Assembly (NCBI RefSeq): GCF_002091715.1
Contig: NZ_BDAG01000049.1
Coordinates: 1 to 44,049, forward strand
Reading direction: 5' to 3'
Origin: Pseudomonas migulae NBRC 103157
GTDB taxonomy: Bacteria; Pseudomonadota; Gammaproteobacteria; Pseudomonadales; Pseudomonadaceae
DNA length: 44,049 nucleotides
The notes under the pieces were generated by a model. The model worked only from the letters and a program-made list of their open reading frames with translations. It did not search any database and had not been told where the DNA came from. Positions 16,401 through 25,697 of the stretch are shown piece after piece. Each line of letters opens with the position of its first letter. Position 1 is the first letter of the stretch. A program made the position numbers and the translations under genes.

Positions 16401-17867
16401 TTAAAGCTTGTTCCACGCCATATGCCAGTGCGCACCGACGCCAGGTTCAAAACCATTGGCGTTCGGGGTGTATTGCTTGCAGTAGCCCGACTCGGGGAAT
16501 GGCTTGCATTCGAAGACTTCATTGGTCTTCGGCTGCAGCACTTTGGTCCCGGCGGTGTACTCGCTGAGGCCTTCGGGGAACACGAAGTCATGCTCGACGC
16601 CAGCGCCTTCACCGGTCATGTTGGTCGGCTGGGTGTCCTGGCGAGTAGTACGGCCATCCAGGGTAGTGCCGACCAGTGTCAGCGTGTGTTTGCCGGGATT
16701 ACTGCGAACATCCATACCCAGCCAGGTCGGACCGCTTTCCACCTGTTTCGTCACGGAGCCGACCGGCTTGTTGTTCTCGTCGAACAAGGTCGCTTCGACG
16801 TTCATCGGGCGATTCGAGATCATGCTGAAGTCGACTTTAGCCTGGCCTTTTTCCAATACGTATTCAGCTTGCTGAGAAGCTACCGACATCCGTGCTGCGG
16901 CGTCTTCCTTCATGTCCAGCTGAACTTCGTAACGGGTTACGCCGCTTTCTTTTTGGGCGTAGAGGGTGTTGTTGCCCCGGACCGGTTCGATGTTGCCGCT
17001 CTCATCACGAATACCGGCGCGGATGAGTGTGTGAGTGGTGTTGATTTTTTCTGCCAGTTTGAACGCCCAGTTGTTTGGCGAGCCTTCTTCGGCAGTGGCG
17101 ATGGTGATTTCAACGTCGTAATCCGGGCTGACACCGTTGGCAGAGAATGCACGGGCCTTGACCTTGTCACCGGTCAGCAACGACGTCGACGGCGCGATAC
17201 CGCCAACGGAAGTCCAGCCACCCGGCAATTCTGCTTCCGCAATAATGTTCACATCGGCCGCGTTGTAAAACGCTGCGTCGGTATCGCCGACGGTCCAGAT
17301 CGCCAGAATCACATGCTGGCCGGATTTGTCTGCCGGGATGGTGCAGTTGTGCTTGTCACCAGACTCAGGCTTCTGATTGGCGCCATCTTTGGTGCAAAAC
17401 GGGGTGCTTTCGAAGGTGGCACGTTTCAGCGACTCGTTCGGGTTCCAGCCGTTGCGAGTGATGAAGTACTCGTGCTTGGTTGCCGGGTGAACCGCGGTGT
17501 AGCGCCATTGGAAATCGATGGTGCGATCCTTGATTTCTGTCAGGTGCCAACGGGTGGCGGACTGGGCATCCATCGCGGAGAACGATGGATGACCGCCACT
17601 CGGAATCTTGCCGTCGATCGGCCCTTGCAAAGGAGCACCGCCAACACCGGCCGGGAAACCTTTGAAGGTTTCACCAACACTTTGAGGTTCGTATTGCGCG
17701 CCGCCACAGTTGGTGTTCAAGCCTTTCTGGCAAAGCAATGCCCGTGAAGGTGGTACTTCAAGATAGCCATGGGCTGAAACAGTTTGAGACGCCAACATTG
17801 CCGATAACAGGATCATTGGAGAGGCGCATGCAGTGAATGCACCTCCCTTGTAGAACGTTTTTTTCAT
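16401..17867 (-). CDS. gbpA: Chitin-active LPMO (AA10), GbpA-type four-domain protein
   Basis: 488 residues, matching the size and architecture of Vibrio GbpA. A Sec signal peptide (1-32) ends VSA|HGYLEVPPS, so His33 becomes the mature N-terminal residue. The copper histidine brace is His33 plus His127 (YTAVHPATKHEYFIT), with the axial Phe200 in DTDAAFYN. The AA10 domain spans about 33-210, two GbpA middle domains about 215-315 and 325-420, and a C-terminal chitin-binding module of CBM73 type about 435-488 (VFECKPFPESGYC to GAHWHMAW). It would oxidatively cleave chitin and bind GlcNAc surfaces. Direct adjacency to a T2SS operon on the same strand marks it as a likely T2SS substrate. The ATG has a GGA about 9 nt upstream. 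Confidence 0.93.
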   Translation of the reverse strand: MKKTFYKGGAFTACASPMILLSAMLASQTVSAHGYLEVPPSRALLCQKGLNTNCGGAQYEPQSVGETFKGFPAGVGGAPLQGPIDGKIPSGGHPSFSAMDAQSATRWHLTEIKDRTIDFQWRYTAVHPATKHEYFITRNGWNPNESLKRATFESTPFCTKDGANQKPESGDKHNCTIPADKSGQHVILAIWTVGDTDAAFYNAADVNIIAEAELPGGWTSVGGIAPSTSLLTGDKVKARAFSANGVSPDYDVEITIATAEEGSPNNWAFKLAEKINTTHTLIRAGIRDESGNIEPVRGNNTLYAQKESGVTRYEVQLDMKEDAAARMSVASQQAEYVLEKGQAKVDFSMISNRPMNVEATLFDENNKPVGSVTKQVESGPTWLGMDVRSNPGKHTLTLVGTTLDGRTTRQDTQPTNMTGEGAGVEHDFVFPEGLSEYTAGTKVLQPKTNEVFECKPFPESGYCKQYTPNANGFEPGVGAHWHMAWNKL

Positions 17868-17899
17868 GATTGTGTTCCAGACTACTTATCGAAAAATAA

Positions 17900-17916
17900 G
17901 GCGCCTTGTGGGCGCC
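17900..17916 (-). promoter_or_regulatory. Terminator-like hairpin in LPMO leader
   Basis: On the minus strand GGCGCC-CACAA-GGCGCC is followed at once by TTATTTTTC, which resembles a small intrinsic terminator. It lies about 30 nt upstream of the LPMO start, inside the predicted 5' untranslated leader, so it could act as an attenuator. A second stem (TTCGGTG with CACCGAA around 17936-17955) lies just before it. Confidence 0.4.
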
Positions 17917-18018
17917 GCTGTTCGTAATTCCATTCGGTGTGCGGCACCGAACGAAGGTCTGAAACCTTACTGGGATGAGCGCGAGTTCTATGTAGGACAA
18001 GTCGCCGATTACATGGGG

Positions 18019-18047
18019 ATTAATCTCTCTCTTCGCTTATCTGACAA
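18019..18047 (-). promoter_or_regulatory. Candidate sigma70 promoter of the LPMO gene
   Basis: On the minus strand TTGTCA (18047-18042) is separated by 17 nt from ATTAAT (18024-18019). The -35 matches consensus at five of six positions and the -10 is weaker. It lies in a clearly AT-richer stretch after the hemE terminator and would give a leader of about 145 nt. The rest of the 17868-18104 spacer holds the hairpins described separately and no convincing gene. Confidence 0.4.
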
Positions 18048-18104
18048 AGAGAGAAAACATTCTTACAAGCAGAAACGGATTAGGCTGGCATACGTTTTTC
18101 AGGC

Positions 18105-18139
18105 AAAAAAAAGCCTGCCCGGCATTGACCGGACAGGCT
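18105..18139 (-). terminator. Intrinsic terminator of hemE
   Basis: The minus strand has an 11-bp GC-rich stem (AGCCTGTCCGG with CCGGGCAGGCT) followed by eight T residues. It lies 19 nt after the hemE stop. This separates hemE transcription from the LPMO-T2SS locus. Confidence 0.9.
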
Positions 18140-18158
18140 GGATGGAACCTTGAAATGT

Positions 18159-19226
18159 TTACTCGTGATACTGCGCCGACAGCTCATGCACCGCGCGCAG
18201 GAACGCGCCCGCATGCTCCGGATCGACTTCCGGCGTAATGCCATGACCGAGGTTGAATACGTGCCCGCTGCCCTTGCCATAGCTGGCGAGGATCCGTCCG
18301 ACTTCGGTGCGTATGGCTTCCGGTTTGGCGTAGAGCACGGTCGGGTCCATGTTGCCTTGCAAGGCAACTTTGTCGCCAACGCGAGCCCGGGCATTGCCGA
18401 TATCGCACGTCCAGTCCAGGCCCAGGGCATCAGCACCCGCGTCGGCAATGCTTTCCAGCCACAGACCGCCGTTCTTGGTGAACAGAATGACCGGAACCTT
18501 GCGGCCTTCGTGCTCGCGGATCAGGCCGCTGACGATTTTGCGCATGTAGGCCAGTGAGAACTCCTGATACGCCGCTGCCGACAGGTTGCCGCCCCACGTG
18601 TCGAAGATCTGCACCGCTTGCGCACCGGCCATGATCTGGCCGTTGAGATAAGAAGTGACCGACTGCGCCAGCTTGTCCAGCAGCAGGTGCATGGCTTGCG
18701 GGTTGTCGTAGAGCATGGCTTTGGTCTTGCGGAAGTCTTTCGACGAACCGCCTTCGACCATGTAGGTGGCCAGCGTCCAGGGGCTGCCGGAGAAGCCGAT
18801 CAGCGGCACGCGGCCGTTCAGTTCGCGGCGGATGGTGCTGACCGCGTCCATCACGTAACCGAGGTCTTTGTGCGGATCAGGAATCGGCAGGGCTTCGATG
18901 TCGGCCATCGTACTGACGACTTTCTTGAAGCGCGGGCCTTCACCGGTTTCGAAGTACAGGCCCTGGCCCATGGCATCGGGGATGGTCAGGATGTCCGAGA
19001 AGAGGATTGCCGCGTCCAGTTGCGGGTAGCGGTCGAGCGGTTGCATCGTGACTTCGCAAGCGAACGCCGGGTTCATGCACAGGCTCATGAAGTCGCCGGC
19101 CTTGGCACGGCTGGCGCGGTATTCCGGCAGGTAGCGACCGGCCTGACGCATCATCCACACAGGGGTGACGTCTACGGGTTGCTTGAGCAGGGCGCGAAGG
19201 AAACGGTCGTTCTTCAGGGCAGTCAT
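18159..19226 (-). CDS. hemE: Uroporphyrinogen decarboxylase
   Basis: 355 residues, full length. It decarboxylates the four acetate side chains of uroporphyrinogen III to give coproporphyrinogen III in cytoplasmic haem synthesis. The signature MMRQAGRYLPEYR (about 25-37) carries the substrate-binding arginines, and the catalytic aspartate lies in LFSDILTIPDAMG. It is the last gene of the conserved aroKB-gltBD-hemE stretch and is followed by its own terminator. A 251-nt spacer with a REPIN separates it from gltD, so it probably has its own promoter. Confidence 0.97.
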   Translation of the reverse strand: MTALKNDRFLRALLKQPVDVTPVWMMRQAGRYLPEYRASRAKAGDFMSLCMNPAFACEVTMQPLDRYPQLDAAILFSDILTIPDAMGQGLYFETGEGPRFKKVVSTMADIEALPIPDPHKDLGYVMDAVSTIRRELNGRVPLIGFSGSPWTLATYMVEGGSSKDFRKTKAMLYDNPQAMHLLLDKLAQSVTSYLNGQIMAGAQAVQIFDTWGGNLSAAAYQEFSLAYMRKIVSGLIREHEGRKVPVILFTKNGGLWLESIADAGADALGLDWTCDIGNARARVGDKVALQGNMDPTVLYAKPEAIRTEVGRILASYGKGSGHVFNLGHGITPEVDPEHAGAFLRAVHELSAQYHE

Positions 19227-19355
19227 GTCGGCATCCGGAAAAAAAGTGCGGGCATTTTCTCAGAGCGCGAGGCAAAAGGCACGGATGCAGGTCAGCCTTT
19301 TGTCTATCGGGTCAATTTGTCGCGGTGGAATGCGGTCTTCCCGACACCATAAACC

Positions 19356-19449
19356 AATGTGGGAGCGGGCTTGCTCGCGAAGAGGCCGTCACATTCAACA
19401 GAGATGTTGACTGACAAACCGCCTTCGCGAGCAAGGCCGCTCCCACATT
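19356..19449. repeat. REPIN of the GTGGGAGCGGG type
   Basis: AATGTGGGAGCGGGCTTGCT and a near reverse complement at 19422-19449 flank a spacer of about 40 nt. The arm sequence (TGTGGGAGC...TCGCGAAG) differs from the TGTAGGAGCC type near 3600 and 3900, so it is a different REP subfamily. It lies in the 251-nt spacer between gltD and hemE; the remaining part next to hemE shows no strong promoter. Confidence 0.85.
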
Positions 19450-19477
19450 TTGATCGCATTCCAGTTTTGGAAAGTGA

Positions 19478-20896
19478 TCAGACGCCCAGGTAGTCCAGGA
19501 TCCCTTCAGCCGCATTGCGGCCTTCGAAGATCGCCGTCACCACCAGGTCGGAACCGCGAACCATATCGCCACCGGCGAAGATTTTCGGGTTGCTGGTCTG
19601 GTGCTTGTACTGACCTTGTTCCGGCGCCACAACGCGGCCCTGGCTGTCGGTCTGGATGCTGAACTGCTCGAACCACGGCGCCGGGCTTGGACGGAAACCA
19701 AAAGCGATGACCACGGCGTCGGCCGGGATGATCTCTTCGGAACCCGGGATCGGCTCGGGGCTGCGACGGCCACGAGCGTCCGGTTCGCCGAGACGGGTCT
19801 CGACCACCTTCACGCCTTCGACCTTGTCTTCGCCAACGATGGCAATCGGCTGGCGGTTGTAGAGGAATTTCACGCCCTCTTCCTTGGCGTTCTTCACCTC
19901 TTTGCGCGAGCCCGGCATGTTCGCTTCGTCACGACGATAGGCGCAAGTCACCGACTTGGCGCCCTGGCGGATCGACGTACGATTGCAGTCCATCGCCGTG
20001 TCGCCACCGCCCAGCACCACAACCTTCTTGCCTTTCATGTCGACGAAATCTTCCGGCGACTTTTCAAAGCCCAGGTTGCGATTGACGTTGGCGATCAGGA
20101 AGTCGAGCGCGTCATGCACGCCCGGCAAGTCCTCACCGGCAAAGCCGCCCTTCATGTAGGTGTAGGTGCCCATGCCCATGAACACGGCATCGTATTCTTC
20201 GAGCAGTTGCTCGACGGACACATCCTTGCCCACTTCGGTGTTCAGGCGGAACTCGATCCCCATGCCGGTAAAGACTTCGCGGCGATTGCTCAGCACGGTC
20301 TTTTCCAGCTTGAACTCGGGGATGCCGAAGGTCAGCAGACCACCGATTTCCGGGTTCTTGTCGAACACCACCGGGGTCACGCCGCCGCGCACCAGCACGT
20401 CAGCACAACCCAGGCCGGCCGGGCCTGCGCCGATGATCGCGACACGTTTGCCGGTCGGCTTGACCTTGGACATGTCCGGGCGCCAGCCCATGGCGAACGC
20501 CGTGTCGGTGATGTACTTCTCCACCGAACCGATGGTCACCGCGCCGAAGCCGTCGTTGAGGGTGCAGGCACCCTCGCACAGACGGTCCTGCGGGCACACC
20601 CGGCCGCACACTTCCGGCAGGGTGTTGGTCTGGTGCGACAGCTCGGCGGCCTGGAGGATGTTGCCCTCGGCCACCAGTTTCAGCCAGTTCGGAATGAAGT
20701 TGTGCACCGGGCACTTCCATTCGCAATACGGGTTACCGCAACCCAGGCAGCGGTGGGCCTGATCGGCCGAATGCTGGGGTTTGAAGGGTTCGTAGATTTC
20801 CACGAACTCTTTCTTGCGTTGACGCAACAGTTTCTTCTTCGGATCTTTGCGCCCGACGTCGATGAACTGGAAGTCGTTATTCAGACGTTCAGCCAT
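19478..20896 (-). CDS. gltD: Glutamate synthase small (beta) subunit
   Basis: 472 residues. It takes electrons from NADPH through FAD and passes them to the large subunit for glutamate formation from glutamine and 2-oxoglutarate. The N-terminal cysteine clusters (HRCLGCGNPYCEWKCPVHN and VCGRVCPQDRLCEGAC) bind two 4Fe-4S centres. The FAD motif GAGPAGLGCAD and the NADPH motif GGGDTAMDCNR follow. It has GAGG 8 nt before the ATG and lies 33 nt after gltB, so the two are co-transcribed. Confidence 0.97.
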   Translation of the reverse strand: MAERLNNDFQFIDVGRKDPKKKLLRQRKKEFVEIYEPFKPQHSADQAHRCLGCGNPYCEWKCPVHNFIPNWLKLVAEGNILQAAELSHQTNTLPEVCGRVCPQDRLCEGACTLNDGFGAVTIGSVEKYITDTAFAMGWRPDMSKVKPTGKRVAIIGAGPAGLGCADVLVRGGVTPVVFDKNPEIGGLLTFGIPEFKLEKTVLSNRREVFTGMGIEFRLNTEVGKDVSVEQLLEEYDAVFMGMGTYTYMKGGFAGEDLPGVHDALDFLIANVNRNLGFEKSPEDFVDMKGKKVVVLGGGDTAMDCNRTSIRQGAKSVTCAYRRDEANMPGSRKEVKNAKEEGVKFLYNRQPIAIVGEDKVEGVKVVETRLGEPDARGRRSPEPIPGSEEIIPADAVVIAFGFRPSPAPWFEQFSIQTDSQGRVVAPEQGQYKHQTSNPKIFAGGDMVRGSDLVVTAIFEGRNAAEGILDYLGV

Positions 20897-20929
20897 TGTT
20901 AAAACCTCATCAAACTCTTCAGGCGCATA

Positions 20930-23900
20930 TCACTGCGGGTTGGCACGGGTGCTGGAAAGCAACGTTTTCAAGCTGGCAGCCTTCGGCTTGACCAACCAGA
21001 AACGGCGCAGATAGTCATCGAGGTTTTCCGCGAGTTCACGACCCCACTCGCTGTCGGTTTCCTCGACGTACTCGTTCAGCACACGTTGCAGGTGGCTACG
21101 GTAGGCTTCCATCGCTTCGCCGCTGATCCGCTGGATTTCCACCAGTTCGTGGTTGACCCGGTCAACGAAGGTGTTGTCCTGGTCGAGCACGTAGGCGAAA
21201 CCGCCGGTCATGCCTGAGCCGAAGTTGTAACCGGTCTTGCCCAGCACGCAGACGAAACCACCGGTCATGTACTCGCAGCAGTGATCGCCCGTGCCTTCAA
21301 CCACGGTGTGAGCACCGGAGTTGCGCACTGCGAAACGCTCGCCCGCAGTGCCGGCCGCGAACAATTTGCCGCCGGTGGCGCCGTACAGGCAGGTGTTGCC
21401 GATGATCGCACTGTCCTGAGTCTTGTAGACGCTGCCCTTGGGCGGAACGATGACCAGCTTGCCGCCGGTCATGCCTTTGCCGACGTAGTCGTTGGCGTCG
21501 CCTTCCAGGTACATGTTCAAGCCGCCGGCGTTCCATACACCGAAGCTCTGACCGGCCGTCCCTTTGAAGCGGAAGGTGATCGGCGCGTTCGCCATGCCCT
21601 GGTTGCCGTGCTTGCGCGCAATTTCCCCGGAAATCCGCGCACCGATCGAACGGTCGCAGTTGCAGATATCCAGCGCAAAATCGGCGCCGCTCATGTCGTT
21701 GATGGCCGAGGTGGCCATGTCGATCATTTTCTCGGCCAGCAGGCCTTTGTCGAACGGCGGGTTACGGTCGACCTGGCAGAACTGTGGTTTGTCCGCCGGG
21801 ATGTGATCGCTGCCGAGCAACGGGGTCAGGTCAAGGTGGTTCTGCTTGGCGGTCTGGCCTTCGAGGACTTCCAGCAGATCGGTACGGCCGATCAGCTCTT
21901 CGAGGGAGCGCACGCCCAGCTTGGCCAGCCACTCACGGGTTTCTTCGGCGACGTAGGTGAAGAAATTCACCACCATGTCGACGGTACCGATGTAGTGATC
22001 CTTGCGCAGCTTCTCGTTCTGAGTCGCGACGCCGGTGGCGCAGTTGTTCAGGTGGCAGATTCGCAGGTATTTGCAGCCCAGCGCAATCATTGGCGCGGTG
22101 CCGAAGCCGAAGCTTTCAGCGCCGAGGATAGCCGCCTTGATCACGTCGAGGCCGGTTTTCAGGCCGCCGTCGGTCTGCACCCGGACTTTGCCGCGCAGGT
22201 CGTTGCCACGCAGGGTCTGGTGGGTTTCGGCCAGGCCGAGTTCCCACGGCGCGCCCGCGTATTTGATCGACGTCAGCGGCGATGCGCCGGTGCCGCCGTC
22301 GTAGCCGGAGATGGTGATCAAGTCCGCGTAGGCCTTGGCTACACCGGCGGCGATGGTGCCGACGCCCGCTTCTGCCACCAGCTTTACCGAGACCAGGGCC
22401 TTCGGGTTGACTTGTTTCAGGTCGAAAATCAGCTGCGACAAGTCTTCGATCGAATAGATGTCGTGGTGCGGCGGAGGCGAAATCAAAGTCACGCCCGGCA
22501 CTGCGTAACGCAGCTTGGCGATCAGACCGTTGACCTTGCCGCCTGGCAGCTGACCGCCTTCGCCGGGCTTGGCGCCCTGAGCGACCTTGATCTGCAGCAC
22601 TTCGGCGTTGACCAGGTATTCCGGAGTGACACCGAAACGGCCGGTCGCGACTTGCTTGATTTTCGAGCTCTTGATGGTGCCGTAGCGCGCCGGGTCTTCG
22701 CCGCCTTCGCCGGAGTTGGAACGCGCACCGAGGCGGTTCATGGCTTCGGCCAGGGCTTCGTGAGCTTCCGGCGACAGCGCGCCGAGGGAGATGCCGGCGG
22801 AGTCGAAGCGTTTGAGCACCGATTCCAGCGGTTCGATCTCGCTGATGTCCAGCGGCGTGTCCAGGGTCTTGACCTTGAACAGGTCGCGGATCATCGACAC
22901 CGGACGGTTGTCCACCAGCGACGTGTATTCCTTGAACTTGCTGTAGTCGCCCTGCTGCACAGCGGCTTGCAGGGTGTTGACCACGTCCGGGTTGTACGCG
23001 TGATATTCGCCACCGTGGACGAACTTCAGCAGACCGCCTTGCTGGATCGGCTTGCGCGGGCTCCAGGCCTCAGCGGCCAGGGCTTTCTGCTCGGCTTCAA
23101 TGTCGACGAAACGTGCACCCTTGATGCGGCTTGGCACGCCACGGAAGCTCAGGTCGCAGACTTCTTCGGACAGGCCGATCGCTTCGAACAATTGTGCTCC
23201 GCGGTAGGAGGCGATGGTCGAGATACCCATCTTCGACAGGATCTTCAGCAGGCCTTTGGTGATGCCTTTGCGGTAGTTCTTGAACACCTCATAGAGGTCG
23301 CCCAGCACTTCACCGGTGCGGATCAGGTCACCCAGCACTTCGTAGGCCAGGAACGGATAGACCGCCGAGGCGCCGAAACCGATCAGTACCGCAAAGTGAT
23401 GCGGGTCGCGAGCGGTAGCGGTTTCCACGAGGATGTTGGAGTCGCAACGCAGGCCTTTTTCGGTCAAGCGGTGGTGCACCGCGCCGGTGGCCAGGGAAGC
23501 GTGGATCGGCAACTTGCCCGGGGCAATGTGACGGTCACTCAGGACGATCTGGGTGCGCCCGGCGCGAACGGCTTCTTCAGCCTGATCGGCGACGTTGCGC
23601 ACCGCGGCTTCGAGGCCGACGCTTTCGTCATAGTTGAGGTCGATGATCTGGCGTTCGAAGCCCGGACGATCGAGGTTCATCAGCGAGCGCCATTTGGCCG
23701 GGGAAATGACCGGCGAGCTGAGGATCACGCGCGAAGCGTGTTCCGGCGACTCCTGGAAGATGTTGCGCTCGGCACCGAGGCAGATCTCCAGCGACATGAC
23801 GATGGCTTCACGCAGCGGGTCGATCGGCGGGTTGGTGACCTGCGCGAACTGCTGGCGGAAATAGTCGTACGGCGTACGCACGCGCTGGGACAGCACGGCC

Positions 23901-25375
23901 ATCGGCGTATCGTCGCCCATCGAGCCAACGGCCTCGTAGCCTTGCTCGCCGAGCGGACGCAGAACCTGGTCGCGCTCTTCGAACGTGACCTGGTACATCT
24001 TCATGTACTGCTTGAGCTGGTCGACATCGTAGAACGCCGAACCGTGGTCGTTGTCTTCCATGGTCGCCTGGATGCGCAGGGCATTCTTGCGCAGCCATTG
24101 CTTGTACGGATGACGGGACTTCAGGCGGTTGTCGATGGCATCGGTGTCGAGGATCTGACCGGTTTCGGTGTCCACGGCAAAGATCTGGCCCGGGCCAACG
24201 CGGCCCTTGGCGATCACGTCTTCAGGCTGGTAGTTCCAGACACCGATTTCGGACGCCAGGGTGATGAAACCGTTTTTGGTAGTGACCCAACGCGCCGGGC
24301 GCAGACCGTTACGGTCGAGCAGGCACACCGCGTAACGACCGTCAGTCATTACCACGCCGGCCGGGCCGTCCCACGGTTCCATGTGCATCGAGTTGTATTC
24401 GTAGAACGCACGCAGGTCCGGGTCCATGGTTTCGACGTTCTGCCACGCAGGCGGAATGATCATCCGCACGCCACGGAACAGGTCGATGCCACCGGTGACC
24501 ATCAGCTCGAGCATGTTGTCCATGCTCGAGGAGTCGGAACCGACGCGGTTGACCAGCGGGCCGAGTTCTTCCAGATCCATCAGATCATTGGTGAACTTGG
24601 TGCGACGGGCCTGGGCCCAGTTGCGGTTACCGGTGATGGTGTTGATCTCGCCGTTGTGGGCGAGGAAGCGGAATGGCTGGGCCAGCGGCCATTTCGGCAA
24701 GGTGTTGGTGGAGAAGCGCTGGTGGAACACGCAAATCGAGGTTTGCAGGCGCTGATCGCTGAGGTCTGGATAGAAGGCGGTCAAATCCGCCGGCATCATC
24801 AGGCCTTTATAAATGATGGTCTTGTGGGAAAAGCTGCAGATGTAGTGATCGACGTCGGCGGCGTTGGCCACGGACGAGCGACGACGGGCGCTGAACAGCT
24901 TGATCGCCATGTCCTGATCGCTCAGGCCTTCACCGCCGATGTAGACCTGCTCGATCTGCGGCAGGCGCTCAAGGGCCAGGCGGCCGAGGACGCTGGTATC
25001 GATCGGCACTTTGCGCCAGCCGACCAGGGTCAGGCCTTCAGCCAGGATCTCGCGGTTCATGTTCTCGCGAGCGGCTTCGGCTTTGACCGGGTCCTGATTG
25101 AAGAAAACCATGCCCACTGCGTATTGCTTGGGTAATTCGACGCCGAAGGTTTCCTGGGCGATCGCACGCAGGAACACATCCGGCTTTTGAATCAGCAGAC
25201 CGCAACCGTCACCGGTCTTGCCGTCGGCGTTGATCCCACCGCGGTGGGTCATGCAGGTCAGGGCCTCGATGGCCGTTTGCAAAAGGGTATGACTGGGCTC
25301 GCCCTGCATATGGGCTATCAGGCCGAAACCGCAGTTATCCTTGAATTCATCTGGTTGGTACAGACCTGCTTTCAT
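20930..25375 (-). CDS. gltB: Glutamate synthase large (alpha) subunit
   Basis: 1481 residues from ATG 25375. The class II amidotransferase nucleophile is Cys15 in DNCGFGLIAH, so a 14-residue propeptide would be removed to expose it. The central domain, the FMN/2-oxoglutarate synthase domain (about 850-1200, with GEGGEDPARYG) and the 3Fe-4S cysteines in CKYLRICHLNNCATG follow, then the C-terminal beta-helix (GXXGG-rich). Glutamine-derived ammonia is channelled to 2-oxoglutarate. A GTG two codons upstream (25381) is also in frame, but the ATG gives the usual MKAGLYQPDEF start. A very long open frame on the opposite strand is a codon-bias artefact. Confidence 0.97.
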   Translation of the reverse strand: MKAGLYQPDEFKDNCGFGLIAHMQGEPSHTLLQTAIEALTCMTHRGGINADGKTGDGCGLLIQKPDVFLRAIAQETFGVELPKQYAVGMVFFNQDPVKAEAARENMNREILAEGLTLVGWRKVPIDTSVLGRLALERLPQIEQVYIGGEGLSDQDMAIKLFSARRRSSVANAADVDHYICSFSHKTIIYKGLMMPADLTAFYPDLSDQRLQTSICVFHQRFSTNTLPKWPLAQPFRFLAHNGEINTITGNRNWAQARRTKFTNDLMDLEELGPLVNRVGSDSSSMDNMLELMVTGGIDLFRGVRMIIPPAWQNVETMDPDLRAFYEYNSMHMEPWDGPAGVVMTDGRYAVCLLDRNGLRPARWVTTKNGFITLASEIGVWNYQPEDVIAKGRVGPGQIFAVDTETGQILDTDAIDNRLKSRHPYKQWLRKNALRIQATMEDNDHGSAFYDVDQLKQYMKMYQVTFEERDQVLRPLGEQGYEAVGSMGDDTPMAVLSQRVRTPYDYFRQQFAQVTNPPIDPLREAIVMSLEICLGAERNIFQESPEHASRVILSSPVISPAKWRSLMNLDRPGFERQIIDLNYDESVGLEAAVRNVADQAEEAVRAGRTQIVLSDRHIAPGKLPIHASLATGAVHHRLTEKGLRCDSNILVETATARDPHHFAVLIGFGASAVYPFLAYEVLGDLIRTGEVLGDLYEVFKNYRKGITKGLLKILSKMGISTIASYRGAQLFEAIGLSEEVCDLSFRGVPSRIKGARFVDIEAEQKALAAEAWSPRKPIQQGGLLKFVHGGEYHAYNPDVVNTLQAAVQQGDYSKFKEYTSLVDNRPVSMIRDLFKVKTLDTPLDISEIEPLESVLKRFDSAGISLGALSPEAHEALAEAMNRLGARSNSGEGGEDPARYGTIKSSKIKQVATGRFGVTPEYLVNAEVLQIKVAQGAKPGEGGQLPGGKVNGLIAKLRYAVPGVTLISPPPHHDIYSIEDLSQLIFDLKQVNPKALVSVKLVAEAGVGTIAAGVAKAYADLITISGYDGGTGASPLTSIKYAGAPWELGLAETHQTLRGNDLRGKVRVQTDGGLKTGLDVIKAAILGAESFGFGTAPMIALGCKYLRICHLNNCATGVATQNEKLRKDHYIGTVDMVVNFFTYVAEETREWLAKLGVRSLEELIGRTDLLEVLEGQTAKQNHLDLTPLLGSDHIPADKPQFCQVDRNPPFDKGLLAEKMIDMATSAINDMSGADFALDICNCDRSIGARISGEIARKHGNQGMANAPITFRFKGTAGQSFGVWNAGGLNMYLEGDANDYVGKGMTGGKLVIVPPKGSVYKTQDSAIIGNTCLYGATGGKLFAAGTAGERFAVRNSGAHTVVEGTGDHCCEYMTGGFVCVLGKTGYNFGSGMTGGFAYVLDQDNTFVDRVNHELVEIQRISGEAMEAYRSHLQRVLNEYVEETDSEWGRELAENLDDYLRRFWLVKPKAASLKTLLSSTRANPQ

Positions 25376-25484
25376 AGACACTTTCTCACCAGGCTGCCTC
25401 TTATCAAGGCAAATTTCTTTTCAATTCAACCACTTGCATTCCACGCCGAACGTACGCCGGCTTAGCGGGGGCAAAAGGGTGGTC

Positions 25485-25513
25485 ATTGTACACAGCGACA
25501 CAGACGCTCACAA
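25485..25513 (-). promoter_or_regulatory. Sigma70-type promoter of gltBD
   Basis: On the minus strand TTGTGA (25513-25508), a 17-nt spacer and TACAAT (25490-25485) form a good sigma70 match, about 100 nt upstream of gltB. It is the best promoter in the 349-nt gap 25376-25724; the rest of that gap is AT-rich near 25570-25600 and holds one hairpin next to the upstream gene. No further gene was seen there. Confidence 0.55.
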
Positions 25514-25697
25514 ATTTGACGACGAACTGTCGCAAATCCATGTCGCATTTGTGAAAGGTTTAAAGCGATCTGCTGTGCTAGTCAAAACTTTTTTAATTCT
25601 GACCGCAACGACTCAAAGACTACTGTAACGCAGACACCACAAGGCACGCGGCCTGGAAGGCTGCGCGCACTTGTAGAAATTTTGAGGTGCTTGGAGA

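Noticed and set aside
16422..17747. 441-codon open frame on the plus strand opposite the LPMO gene
   Set aside because: No recognisable domain; the minus-strand LPMO has a signal peptide, copper histidines and a binding module.
17866..18153. 95-codon plus-strand frame in the LPMO-hemE spacer
   Set aside because: It runs through the LPMO promoter region and the hemE terminator, has no ribosome-binding site that I can see and no family resemblance.
21281..25135. 1284-codon open frame on the plus strand opposite gltB
   Set aside because: It mirrors gltB, which is certain from its motifs. The product is His/Arg/Gln/Val-rich without any domain, as expected from high-GC codon bias on the opposite strand.
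25560..25620. AT-rich stretch before gltB as a second promoter or UP element
   Set aside because: No hexamer pair at acceptable spacing beyond the one given at 25485-25513.
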